Part shown: positions 9,311 through 17,980 of the stretch, piece after piece | Layout of the letters: each line of letters opens with the position of its first letter | Numbering within the stretch: the first letter of the stretch is position 1 | NCBI RefSeq assembly: GCF_029869545.1 | Contig: NZ_JARWQD010000290.1 | Span: forward strand, 1-64,000 | Direction of reading: 5' to 3' | Source of the DNA: Nocardia wallacei | Lineage (GTDB): Bacteria > Actinomycetota > Actinomycetes > Mycobacteriales > Mycobacteriaceae | Length of the DNA: 64,000 bases | The notes under the pieces: model-generated | Databases searched by the model: none | The model's input: only the letters and a program-made list of their open reading frames with translations | Told to the model about the DNA's origin: nothing | Program-made: the position numbers and the translations under genes

Positions 9311-12025
9311 TCAGAGGGTGAACCGGCCGAGTTCGGTGCGTTTGGTGATGCCGAGCTTCGGATAGGCGCGGTACAGATGATGGCCGACCGTGCGGGGGCT
9401 GAGGAACAGCTGGGCGGCGATGTCGCGGTTGCTGAGCCCGGCCGCGGCGAGGCGGACGACCTGAAGTTCCTGGGGGGTGAGCCGGGCGGCCGGGTCGTGA
9501 TCGTGCGGACGGGCGACGGGGCGGTCACCGAGGGCGGCCAGTTCGGCGCGGGCCCGTCCGGCCCAGGCGTCGGTGCCCAGCCGCTCGAACGCGTGCAGCG
9601 CCTCGGTCAGTCGGGCATGGGCGTCGGCGCGGCGCCGCTGCCGCCGCAGCCATTCGCCGTACAGCAGCGCGGTCCGGGCGTGATCGAACCCGTGCTCGGC
9701 CTCGGCGTGCTGGAGAAGTGCTGTCTCGTAATGGTTTTCGTCATCGTCGCCGACCAGCGCATGGCAGCGGTGCACCAGCGCGGTCGCGTACGGCTGCCCG
9801 GTGTGGTCGGCCCAGTCGGTAAGGGCGGGCAGATACCGCGCCGCCTGCTCGGCCCGGCCGCTGCGAACCGCCGATTCCACCTGATCGGGGATGGCACGAA
9901 TCAGGAAGTCCCGCCGGGCCGGTCCGGCGCAGACGGCCTCGAGGTGGTCCGCGGCCGCCTCGAACCGTCCCTGCCCGAGGTCGAGCAGACCCAGCGCCCA
10001 GGTGGCCAGGGCGGCGTTGGTGGGATGCCGGTCCCGTTGGCGCAGCATGGTTTCGGCGTGGGCGCGGCATCCTTCGGCGTCACCGGCGACGGCGGCCAGC
10101 CAGGCCGGGATGGCGGTCATGATGGCCGCCTGGGTGTGCTGCCCGAGGTCCGCGGATACCGACAGTGCCTCGGCCACAGCGGTTTCCGCGTCACGGAAGC
10201 GACCGCGCAGCAGGTACGCGATGGCCAGCGGCTCCTGCGCGTAGGGCAGCCAGCCCAGCGCACCCGACCGGCGGGCATCGGCGACCATCGCCTCCAGCAC
10301 CTCGGTCGCGGCCCGGTCGTCGATGATGAGCGCGAGGTATCCGGCCAGCACGCGCTCGACCATGCCGGATGCGCGCCCGTCCCGGACCGCCGACACCAGC
10401 GCGCGCATGCCGGTGATGCCCCGCTCGGTGCGGCCGTCGAAAAACTCACCCAGACCGATCATCCCGGCCACCACCGGCCGCAGTTCGGAATCGGCCTCGA
10501 GCGGCACGCGGGCGAGGTCCCTGGCCGCGCGGCGCACCAGATCGGGCGCGCCGCCGTCCTTGGCGCATCCGATCGCATCGGTCAGCATCGAAACGGCTTG
10601 TGCCGGACGGGATTCGATGATCGGCCCGACTCCGTCCAGCATCAATGCGGCGGCCGCCGCGGGTGATTCCCGTTCGTAGGCGACCTGCGCCCGCAACCAC
10701 GCGGCCTGCGCGAGGATCGACTCGTCGCCGGTGAGATCCGCTGCGGCCGAGGCATATTCGGCCGCCCGGTCGAGCGCACCGGCATCGTAGGCGGCGCGGG
10801 CGGCGCCCACGAGCCGTCGGCTGGCGCGGTCCGGGTCCGGGCTCAGCGCGGCACTGCGCTCGAGCGCGGCCGCGACGGCGTACAGCCCACCCCGCTGGGC
10901 GGCGTCCCGGGCTGCCGATTCCAATGCGGCCGCGGCGGTTTCGTCCGGCTTCGTGGCGGCGGCGGCCAGATGCCACGCGCGACGGTCGGCATAGCGGTCC
11001 TCGGTGAGCGTATCGGCCAGGGCCTGATGCGCGGCGATCCGCCAGCCGCTCGGGGCGCCCCGGTAGGCGGCGGCGCGAATGAGCGGGTGCCGGAAAGCGA
11101 TTCCGCGAGTGGACAATTCGATCAGGGCGGCCTGCTCGGCGGGCTCCAGATCGGCCGCACTCAGCCCGAGCCGTTCGCCGGCGTGGGCGACGATCGCCGG
11201 ATCCGCGGTGTCGTCGGCCGCCGCCAGGACCAGCAGCCGCTGTGCCGGTTGCGGGAGTTCGGCGATCCGGGCGCGGTACGCGTCTTGGACCTGCCCCGCC
11301 ACGGGCAGCGGTTCGACGGGCAGCGACCAGGCGCCGCCGTGTTCCCTGCCGGTGAGCGCGGCGGTGAATTCGATGATGGCGAGCGGGTTTCCGCGTGCTT
11401 CCGCGAGGATCCGCGCGCGCGTCGGACCGGCCAGATCGTTCGCGCGCCGGTCGAGCAGGGCCGTCGCGCTGGCGCGGTCCAGGGCGGGCAGGGTCACCGT
11501 ATCGAGCGCGGCCGCCGGGAAGTGCCCGGCGCCCTCGCGCACGGTGAACAGCATGGCCAGCGGTTCCTGCCGCAGTCGGCGGGCAGCGAACAGCAGCGCG
11601 TCCAGGGAGGCCGGGTCGAACCAGTGGGCATCGTCGATCAGACAGGCCAGCGGTCCGTCGCCGGCCAGCTCCGACAGCAGGGAGAGGGTGGCGGCGCCGA
11701 TCAGGAACCGCTCGCCGCCACCGGCGTCGGTCAGGCCGAAGGCCGCGCGCAGGGCCTGCGCCTGCGGTTCGGGCAGGGCGTCGATGCGGTCCAGATGCGG
11801 GTGGAGCAGCAGATGCAGACCGGCGAACGGGACCTCGATCTCCGATTCGATTCCCACGCCGCGCAACAGCCGCAGATCCGCCGCCGCCGTCTCGGCGTGA
11901 TCGAGCAGTGCGGTCTTACCGATCCCGGCCTCACCCCGGATCACCAGCGCACCCCCGGCCCCCGCTCGGACGTCCGCCAGCAGGCGCTCGATCCGCGCCA
12001 GCTCCTCCACACGCCCGAGAACCAC
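9311..12025 (-). CDS. LuxR-family transcriptional regulator with N-terminal ATPase (LAL/MalT-like)
   Basis: Large cytoplasmic regulator of 904 residues. Residues about 1-200 are an AAA-type ATPase: LGRVEELARIERLL, Walker A GEAGIGKTALLD near residue 50, Walker B LACLIDDAHWFDPASLD near 140. Residues about 330-820 are helical repeats of the TPR type. The last 60 residues are a LuxR helix-turn-helix (LTPQELQVVRLAAAGLSN, DIAAQLFLSPRTVGHHLYR). The start is GTG at 12025. It is a single gene, reading away from the DUF1579-like gene. The inducer is unknown. Confidence 0.9.
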   Translation of the reverse strand: MVLGRVEELARIERLLADVRAGAGGALVIRGEAGIGKTALLDHAETAAADLRLLRGVGIESEIEVPFAGLHLLLHPHLDRIDALPEPQAQALRAAFGLTDAGGGERFLIGAATLSLLSELAGDGPLACLIDDAHWFDPASLDALLFAARRLRQEPLAMLFTVREGAGHFPAAALDTVTLPALDRASATALLDRRANDLAGPTRARILAEARGNPLAIIEFTAALTGREHGGAWSLPVEPLPVAGQVQDAYRARIAELPQPAQRLLVLAAADDTADPAIVAHAGERLGLSAADLEPAEQAALIELSTRGIAFRHPLIRAAAYRGAPSGWRIAAHQALADTLTEDRYADRRAWHLAAAATKPDETAAAALESAARDAAQRGGLYAVAAALERSAALSPDPDRASRRLVGAARAAYDAGALDRAAEYASAAADLTGDESILAQAAWLRAQVAYERESPAAAAALMLDGVGPIIESRPAQAVSMLTDAIGCAKDGGAPDLVRRAARDLARVPLEADSELRPVVAGMIGLGEFFDGRTERGITGMRALVSAVRDGRASGMVERVLAGYLALIIDDRAATEVLEAMVADARRSGALGWLPYAQEPLAIAYLLRGRFRDAETAVAEALSVSADLGQHTQAAIMTAIPAWLAAVAGDAEGCRAHAETMLRQRDRHPTNAALATWALGLLDLGQGRFEAAADHLEAVCAGPARRDFLIRAIPDQVESAVRSGRAEQAARYLPALTDWADHTGQPYATALVHRCHALVGDDDENHYETALLQHAEAEHGFDHARTALLYGEWLRRQRRRADAHARLTEALHAFERLGTDAWAGRARAELAALGDRPVARPHDHDPAARLTPQELQVVRLAAAGLSNRDIAAQLFLSPRTVGHHLYRAYPKLGITKRTELGRFTL

Positions 12026-12150
12026 CGCCGAACCCTAGCAAGCCGACCACTCGAGCAGGGCGAGCCAGCGGGTAAGCCACCGCCGGACTACTAGGACAGG
12101 GCCAGCCCGCGGATAGCCCATCCGCCCGACAACCCCGGCGGCGGCGCGGC

Positions 12151-12588
12151 TCACACGATGCGGGTCATGACCGAGTCGTAGCCACCGCCGCCGGGATATA
12201 CCCAGGCTCCGGCCATGACCGTGTCGTTGTCGTCGAACGATCCTCGGAAGTACGCCGGTGAGCCCTTCTCACCACCCCAGATGGTGAGTTCGTCACCGTT
12301 CATCTCGTAGACGTAGTCCAAGGTGTCGCCCTTGTTGCCGTAGAAGCGGCTCTTGATGTCGGCGCTGGGCTCGTCGGCGCCGAAGGGGCGCTCTCGCCCG
12401 ATCACCTCGATGCCCTCGATCCGCTCGCCGTACTGCTCCAGTTCGATGTCCTGGATCAGGAAGTGCTCGCCGGTCATCCAGCGGTAGGTGACGGTGCCCT
12501 CCGCGCCGCCGGTGACCTTCCACGTACCGATCAGCCGTTGCAGCGCGGCCAGTTCGGCGTCCCGGGCCCGGGTGTTCTGTTCACTCAT
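12151..12588 (-). CDS. DUF1579-like small protein
   Basis: 145-residue soluble protein. It begins with the pattern LQRLIGTWKVTGGAEGTV and goes on with alternating beta-strand segments (TYRWMTGEHFLIQDIEL, DYVYEMNGDELTIWGG, FRGSFDDNDTVMAGAW), which resembles the DUF1579 / lipocalin-like group of putative ligand-binding proteins. Two starts are possible; ATG at 12588 (MSEQNTRARD) is preferred because AGGAG lies 9 nt upstream, whereas it touches the ATG at 12597. No role can be assigned from context. Confidence 0.75.
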   Translation of the reverse strand: MSEQNTRARDAELAALQRLIGTWKVTGGAEGTVTYRWMTGEHFLIQDIELEQYGERIEGIEVIGRERPFGADEPSADIKSRFYGNKGDTLDYVYEMNGDELTIWGGEKGSPAYFRGSFDDNDTVMAGAWVYPGGGGYDSVMTRIV

Positions 12589-12635
12589 GTCGGTCATCTC
12601 CTCTGCGTGCCCACCGCGACCGCGGTGGCTTCACG

Positions 12636-13301
12636 TCACAAGCTATGGCCGGGCCTATCGGTAACCGCATCGGTCGAAGTACTGGTATCGCAGGTCGGGC
12701 AGCAGGTATCGCCCTGCCAGGCATCGACGCCTTCCTTGACCGCGATGGCGGCGATGACCAGCGCGGCGATCGGGTCGGCCCACGACCACCCGAACACGCT
12801 GTTGAGCAGCAACCCGACCAGCAGCACCGCGGACAGATAGGTGCAGAGCAGGGTCTGTTTCGAGTCGGCGACCGCGGACGCGGACCCGAGTTCGCGGCCC
12901 GCGCGGCGCTGGGCCCACGACAGCACCGGCATGATCACCAGACTCGCTGCGGCCAAACCGATTCCGATCGGCGAGTGCCGGGCCTCGCCGACGCCCAGCA
13001 GTCCGCGGATCGAGTCGACGGTGACGTAGAGCGCGAGGGCGAAGAAGGAGAACGCGATGATCCGCAGCGCGACCTTCTCGCGGGCCTCGGGGTCTCGACC
13101 GGCGAACTGCCACGCGACCGCGGCCGCGGAGGACACCTCGATCACCGAATCGAGCCCGAACCCGATCAGCGCGGCCGACGAGACACGGGCGCCCTCGGTG
13201 AGGGCGATGATCGCCTCGATGACGTTGTAGGAGATGGTCGCGGCGACGAACCAGCGAATCCGCCGCGCCAGCAACGCCTTTCGTTGCGGCGCCTGCACCA
13301 T
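12636..13301 (-). CDS. Cation diffusion facilitator (CDF) metal exporter
   Basis: Membrane protein of 221 residues with about six helices (FVAATISYNVIEAIIAL, AALIGFGLDSVIEVSSAA, LVIMPVLSWAQRR, YLSAVLLVGLLLNSVFG, WADPIAALVIAAIAVKEG). The paired acidic residues in GFGLDSVIE and WADPIAAL are the CDF transport-site positions. The C-terminus carries CCPTC and more cysteines instead of the usual cytoplasmic metal-binding domain, so the protein is at the short end of the family. Its ATG overlaps the TGA of the upstream sensor gene (TGATG), so the two are translationally coupled and the exporter is probably induced by the sensed metal (cadmium, lead or zinc are guesses). Confidence 0.85.
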   Translation of the reverse strand: MVQAPQRKALLARRIRWFVAATISYNVIEAIIALTEGARVSSAALIGFGLDSVIEVSSAAAVAWQFAGRDPEAREKVALRIIAFSFFALALYVTVDSIRGLLGVGEARHSPIGIGLAAASLVIMPVLSWAQRRAGRELGSASAVADSKQTLLCTYLSAVLLVGLLLNSVFGWSWADPIAALVIAAIAVKEGVDAWQGDTCCPTCDTSTSTDAVTDRPGHSL

Positions 13302-13630
13302 CAGCAGCACTCCTCGGCATCGGAGGCCGCGCAGCAGGCCGGATCGACCGCCAGCACCAGCCCGAGCAGATCCTCGAGCACGGCCCCGATGCGGCGATCG
13401 GCCAGCTCGTACCGGCTGCGCCGCCCCTCCGGGATCGCGACCACCAGCCCGCAACCACGCAGGCAGGCCAGGTGATTCGACAGAATCTGCCGCGACACCC
13501 CGATCTGCTCGGCCAGGTCGGACGGATACCCCGGCCCGATCCGCAGGCTCAACAGGATCCGAGTACGGGTCGGATCCGACAGCGCGTGCCCGAACCGGGC
13601 CAGCGCGTCACGCTGCACTACGGCTTCCAC
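13301..13630 (-). CDS. cmtR: ArsR/SmtB-family metal sensor, CmtR-like
   Basis: Winged-helix repressor of about 109 residues (DALARFGHALSDPTRTRILLSL, SDLAEQIGVSRQILSNHLACL). The recognition-helix region reads LACLRGCGLVVA and the C-terminal part AVDPACC, which matches the cysteine pattern I recall for M. tuberculosis CmtR (two Cys in the R helix and one near the C-terminus), a Cd/Pb sensor. There is an extra terminal EECC. The GTG at 13630 gives the start expected for this family; the reading frame is open further upstream but through AT-rich operator-like DNA. It is coupled to the CDF exporter. Confidence 0.82.
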   Translation of the reverse strand: MEAVVQRDALARFGHALSDPTRTRILLSLRIGPGYPSDLAEQIGVSRQILSNHLACLRGCGLVVAIPEGRRSRYELADRRIGAVLEDLLGLVLAVDPACCAASDAEECC

Positions 13631-13641
13631 AACCCCGACAG

Positions 13642-13657
13642 TACACAATTTTCTGTA
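13642..13657 (-). promoter_or_regulatory. Candidate CmtR-like operator
   Basis: TACA-N8-TGTA dyad (13642-13657) inside an unusually AT-rich stretch 12 bases before the sensor start. Position and symmetry suit autoregulation by the ArsR-family protein; not tested. Confidence 0.45.
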
Positions 13658-13691
13658 TTCATCAACGGGTGAACTATCCGAGCTCGTTGGC

Positions 13692-14162
13692 TCAGTCGAT
13701 GATCTTGGGTAGATCGGCGGCCAGACCCTGACGCGCCTCTGCAAGGGCCGACTGCCAATCCTTTTCGGCCGCTGCCACCGAAGTGCTCAGCGCGCCATGG
13801 GATCTCAGGTCGACGAGTCGCTCGGCGGCGGCAAGTGCGGTTCCTACAGTGCCGTCGGCAAGCTCGGGCCGGTAGCGCTCGATCCTGGCTACCGCGCTGC
13901 GCAGGTCGGACATCGTGCTGTCGATGATGTCGGTTCCCGCTCGATCGCCCAGTGCGCGCAGGCGCCGGGCCGCGACCAGAAAGTCCCGGCAGGCGTCGTC
14001 GTATTCTTTGCGATGGGCCTCCCTCCGGTCGACATCCCGCATCGTGATCGCCAAGCCGACGGCATTGCGCGCATTGAGTCTGCTGATGAGAATCCCGTTG
14101 ACCACCGTCGTCACGTTGCCGACAACCGCCACCACCGTCGTCAGCCAGAGTTGAAGAGTCAT
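13692..14162 (-). CDS. Membrane-anchored helical protein of unknown function
   Basis: 156 residues beginning MTLQLWLTTVVAVVGNVTTVVNGILI, one transmembrane helix, followed by a charged region predicted helical or coiled-coil (RREAHRKEYDDACRDFLVAA, SDLRSAVARIERYRPELA). The soluble part probably faces the cytoplasm. ATG at 14162 was chosen because the hydrophobic helix starts there; the ribosome site is weak. It is divergent from the glycosyltransferase-like gene at 14240. No family recognised. Confidence 0.65.
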   Translation of the reverse strand: MTLQLWLTTVVAVVGNVTTVVNGILISRLNARNAVGLAITMRDVDRREAHRKEYDDACRDFLVAARRLRALGDRAGTDIIDSTMSDLRSAVARIERYRPELADGTVGTALAAAERLVDLRSHGALSTSVAAAEKDWQSALAEARQGLAADLPKIID

Positions 14163-14239
14163 AGGGGGCAGGCTATCCACCGCAGCCGTTCCACTCGATA
14201 CGGTAAGGTCGGCCGGGAATCGAGAGGGACAAGGCAGGC

Positions 14240-15902
14240 GTGGCGACAGAAGAGCATCCGATACTGCTCGGTCCGGCCGCCGAAAAGTGGCGGACTGTCG
14301 GCGCGACACACACGGTTCTCCTCATCGCCCACAACGTGACCACATTGTCGCGGCTGCTCGATATCGTCGATGTTTTCGACAATGATCCACGCATCCAATT
14401 GATCGTCACCTCGACGGCGTCGGATCCATTCCGGTCGGGCCTTTCCGAGGAGATAGGCAAGACCGGATTGGTGACGATCCCCTGGGACGTGGCGCGAACG
14501 TCACGATTCGGCCTGGCAATAGCCGCAAGCCACCATGACGATGTGTCGAACATATTGTCCCCCTTGGCAATTCTTTCTCACGGAATCGGATATACTAAGT
14601 TCTCCCCCGAGAGCCGAGAGCCGAGAGCCGAGAGCCGTTTTCGGTCTCTCCTCCGAATGGGTGCTGCGCGAAGGAAGGCCCGCCGCACGAGCACTGGTGT
14701 TGTCGCACGAGGATCAGGTGCGGCGACTGGCCCTATCGGCACCCGCGGCCGCCCCGGCGGCCGTCGTGGCGGGCGACCCGTGTTTCGACAGAATTGTCGC
14801 GAGCCTGCCGCTCCGGAATCGCTATCGCGCCCGGCTCGGCGTCGGCGACCGACTCCTCGTCTACGTCTCCTCCACGTGGTCACCCGAGTCGGCGATCGGG
14901 GTGCGATTCGATCTGATCCGGGAGTTGCTGGCCGAACTTCCGCGCGACAGTTATGCGGTGGCCGTGGCCGTACATCCGAATATCAGCCACCTGCACGGGC
15001 CCGGACAGGTGCGCCGCTGGTTCGCCGATTGTGTCCGCGCCGGACTGATCATCCTGCCCGAGATCGATGATTGGCGCACCGGCCTGATCGCCGCGGATCT
15101 CGTCGTCGGCGACAACGGCTCGGTCACCGGATACGCCGCCGCGATCGGTCGGCCGACCATACTGTGCGCATTCCCCGAGGTTCCCGACGGCACACCGATC
15201 AGCGCGCTGGGCGAGCTCGCCCCGCGCCTGCCCGCGCACGGCCCCCTGGCCCCGTATCTCGAAGCCGTTCTCGCCGAACACGAACCGAGCCGTTACGCGG
15301 AGGTCGCCGACGGGGTCACGTCGGTGCCCGGCCGAGCCCATGAACGGCTGCGGGAACTCTTCTACGGCATCCTCGATCTCACCCCGCCACCGACCGAATC
15401 CGCGCCGATATTATTGCCACCACCGGCCGAAGTACGCCCGGCACCGTATTTCGCGGACACGGTCGCGACGAGAGTGGCCGACGACGGGACGATCCATCTG
15501 GTGCGGCGGCCCGCGGAGCTGCAGCGAATCACCTTTCCCGGCATCAGGCCGGGCATCGACGTCCACCTGTGCTGCACCGCGGACTATCCGATGCTCGCCC
15601 TGCGCGAACGAGCGGATATCCTGGTCGGCACCAGCGCGGACGCGCACGGCGATGTTCCGGATTGGTTGCGGAATACCTTGCGCGACAACTCGTTCTGCGA
15701 GGTCGCCGCCATTGTCGAGGGCGATTCGTGCCGTGCACTCACCCGATCCGGTGTCGAGGTCACAATGACCACCGGTGGTCCCGCCGACCTGCTGCCCTCG
15801 GTCGTCTACGCGTGGTTCTACGGCGGCCGGTCACCGGCTGTGTCGCCGGTCGCGGTGGAAGCCGGGGGTATCCGCTATGCCGTCGAGATCACATTCGACT
15901 AG
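14240..15902 (+). pseudogene. GT-B-like (CDP-glycerol transferase-like) protein, out of frame at a 7-bp repeat; possibly phase-variable
   Basis: Two reading frames together give one protein. The first (GTG at 14240) encodes an N-terminal Rossmann-like half (THTVLLIAHNVTTLSRLLD, LIVTSTASDPFRSGL, LSHGIGYTKFSPES). The second continues from about 14638 (VFGLSSEWVLREGRPAA, LVYVSSTWSPESAIG, VVGDNGSVTGYAAAIGRPTI) to TAG at 15902. The break falls inside CCGAGAG x4 + CCG at 14607-14637. Removing one 7-bp copy gives an uninterrupted 551-codon gene; with the four copies present the frames do not meet. The fold looks like the two-domain glycosyltransferase/glycerophosphotransferase type; no substrate can be named. 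It may be a slipped-strand switch in the OFF state, a decayed gene, or a sequence error. Confidence 0.75.
14607..14637 (+). repeat. Heptanucleotide tandem repeat (CCGAGAG)4
   Basis: Four exact copies of CCGAGAG plus CCG, inside the coding region of the glycosyltransferase-like gene. The unit length is not a multiple of three, so each gain or loss changes the reading frame. Three or six copies would join the two halves of the gene. Confidence 0.97.
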
Positions 15903-16140
15903 GACCCGGGGCGCAGCACCTGTTGGGATTCGCGGTGCCGCCGGGCATCTTCCGTGCGTCCTTCGTCGTCCGCCAGGTCGGCCAGTTTGCCGTGGACCGT
16001 GGCGACCTCGTTGCGCATGCCGAACCGGGCCAAGGTGTCCAGCTCCGATTCCCAGTACCGCCTTGCGTCGGTGGTGTCACCCCGTTGCCGAGCGATATCT
16101 CCAAGCAGGACACGGGCATCGCGCCGTGTTACCGGCGTCG
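15899..16140 (-). pseudogene. C-terminal TPR fragment of the NTPase-TPR gene, displaced by a frameshift
   Basis: The sequence RRDARVLLGDIARQRG, ARRYWESELDTLARFGM and HGKLADLADDEGRTEDARRH reads as one to two TPR units that naturally continue the NTPase-TPR protein, but in a different frame. A 4-bp tandem duplication (GTCGGTCG, 16137-16144 on the plus strand) sits at the join; with one copy removed the whole gene 15899-17915 is open for 670 residues. Its TAG shares a CTAG with the stop of the convergent glycosyltransferase gene. Confidence 0.7.
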
Positions 16141-17915
16141 GTCGGCCGCGCGGCGAAGAATGCCTCGGCCGCCCGCACCTGGGCTTCGGCCTCCGGACCA
16201 CGCTCCAGAGCGACCAGCGCCCGTCCGCGATGCATCCGCAGCAGCGCGGTGGACCGATCACGGTCGGCAGGCTCCGGCAGCCATTCCAACGCTGCCTGCG
16301 CCGCATCGTATTCGGCCAGGGCCTCCTCCGGCTGCCCCAGCTGTTCGAGGACGATGCCCCGCCACTCGAGCACACTCGCCCGCCCCGGCAGATAATCGAT
16401 CGCCGCCGCACGGTCGAACCAGGAACGGGCCGAATCGAGTTCGCCACGCCGCTCGTGCAGTGCACCGAGATCTCGTGCGAGTTGCCAGCAGCATCCGATA
16501 TCGTCCGCTGCTTCCCATTCGGTGTCGGAACGGTCCGCGAGATCCCACAGGTTCCGATAGAGATCGATGATCTCCCCGGTCCGGTAGGTGTGATAGGCGA
16601 AGGGCCACAGCGCCATCGGCAGCGTCACCGCCTCGGACCACCGGCCGAGTTCCCGCGCCAGGCGCGCCGCCTCGACGAACGTCGTCCACCGGGCGGCGAG
16701 TTCGGCGGATGCGTGCTCGAAGCCGGTGTCACCGCGATAGCGTGGCTCGCACTCCTGGAACAGTCGGCCCGGTTCGGTGGCGGCGATCGGGCGCCCGGAG
16801 ATCGACAACGCCAGCTGCACCGCCCGGCGCGTGCACCATTCGACCGTCCGCAGTGCGTGTATTCGCATGTCCGACACCGAATCCACGGCCAGCGCCCGCT
16901 CGACCGCGTGCCGTCGGATCACGTGCGGGAACTCGAGGTAGCCCGCGCCGCGCGGCTGCACCAGCGACCGGTCGGCCAGCTCCCGGATCAGCCGCTTCGC
17001 CTTCGGCAGGGACACGTCGAGCACGGCCGCGGCCGCCTCAGCGTCGAACGCCGCACCCGGGTACCGGCTCAGCACCCGATACGCACGGGCTTCGTCCGAG
17101 GTCAGGCCCTCGTACCCGGCGTCGCATACCGCGTTCACCACCGACACATTGTCGATGCTGAGGTCCTCGGCTACCTCATCGACCGAGTGCGCCCGTTCCA
17201 GCCGCTCCACATAGGCCTCGATCGGCTCATCACCGTCGGCGAGCCGGGCCGCGGCGGCCGCGATCAGTCGTGGCACGCCACCGCACAGCACGACCAGCCG
17301 CCGCAACACCTCCGGGTCACTCCGCGCGACCTCCGCACCGGCGAGCGACACCAAGTACTCGGCACCCGCGTCCGGATCGAATCCCTTGAGCTTCAACGAT
17401 TCGAAGCCTTCGAGCCGCAGCTGCTCGAGATGCCGCTCCCCCGCCACCACGACGGCGGCATTGTGCAGGTCTCCCAGCAGCGGCAGCACCTGTCCCGCGG
17501 AACGAATCTCGTCGAGGACGATCAACAGTGGCCGCCCGCCGATCAGCGACCGCAGGACCGACAGCCGCAGCCCCGGCTCGGGAAGCTCCTGCCACGGCAG
17601 GCCCAGTTGGACAAGAAGATCCGCCAGGAGGTCCGCCGAGCCCGGCGCGTTTCCCGGTTCCGACGAATCGGCCGCGGCGTACACCACATCGCGATACTCG
17701 GCACCGAATTCATAGGCCACCGTCACGATGAGCGTGCTCTTGCCGATTCCGTTCCCACCGCTCACCGCGAGCAGCAGCGGCTCCCCCGCGTCGACCGCCC
17801 GCCTGCGCAGGTCACGAACGGCGCCGAGTTCAGTCTCTCGGTTCAGGCACAACGGTTTTCGCGGCAACGCGGCCCTCCGCCCGCCGCTGGTCTGCACTCC
17901 CCGATCCTCGGCCAC
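16077..17915 (-). CDS. P-loop NTPase with TPR repeats (NB-ARC/AfsR-type), truncated by frameshift
   Basis: 612-residue frame from a GTG at 17915. Residues about 25-170 are a P-loop NTPase: Walker A SGGNGIGKSTLI, Walker B RPLLIVLDEIRSAG. A helical arm follows (GVPRLIAAAAARLADGDEP, a winged-helix-like segment LDVSLPKAKRLIRELADRSLV), and from about residue 420 TPR units (AARLARELGRWSEAV, LARDLGALHERRGELDSAR, LGQPEEALAEYDAAQAAL). This is the layout of STAND-type signalling ATPases without a DNA-binding domain. The last 25 residues (after AFFAARPT) are out-of-frame sequence caused by the 4-bp duplication described for the downstream fragment. It is flanked by two glycosyltransferase-like genes. 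Confidence 0.78.
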   Translation of the reverse strand: MAEDRGVQTSGGRRAALPRKPLCLNRETELGAVRDLRRRAVDAGEPLLLAVSGGNGIGKSTLIVTVAYEFGAEYRDVVYAAADSSEPGNAPGSADLLADLLVQLGLPWQELPEPGLRLSVLRSLIGGRPLLIVLDEIRSAGQVLPLLGDLHNAAVVVAGERHLEQLRLEGFESLKLKGFDPDAGAEYLVSLAGAEVARSDPEVLRRLVVLCGGVPRLIAAAAARLADGDEPIEAYVERLERAHSVDEVAEDLSIDNVSVVNAVCDAGYEGLTSDEARAYRVLSRYPGAAFDAEAAAAVLDVSLPKAKRLIRELADRSLVQPRGAGYLEFPHVIRRHAVERALAVDSVSDMRIHALRTVEWCTRRAVQLALSISGRPIAATEPGRLFQECEPRYRGDTGFEHASAELAARWTTFVEAARLARELGRWSEAVTLPMALWPFAYHTYRTGEIIDLYRNLWDLADRSDTEWEAADDIGCCWQLARDLGALHERRGELDSARSWFDRAAAIDYLPGRASVLEWRGIVLEQLGQPEEALAEYDAAQAALEWLPEPADRDRSTALLRMHRGRALVALERGPEAEAQVRAAEAFFAARPTDAGNTARCPCPAWRYRSATG

Positions 17916-17980
17916 AACACGACCCTAGCGGGTTCCGGCGGCCGTGGTCGGCAACCGTGCCGGAAGCCGAATCCCGGTTC

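Noticed and set aside
14607..14637. CRISPR-like array at the heptamer repeat
   Set aside because: Units are 7 bp, directly adjacent and without spacers; it lies in a coding region. No CRISPR array or cas gene was seen anywhere in the window.
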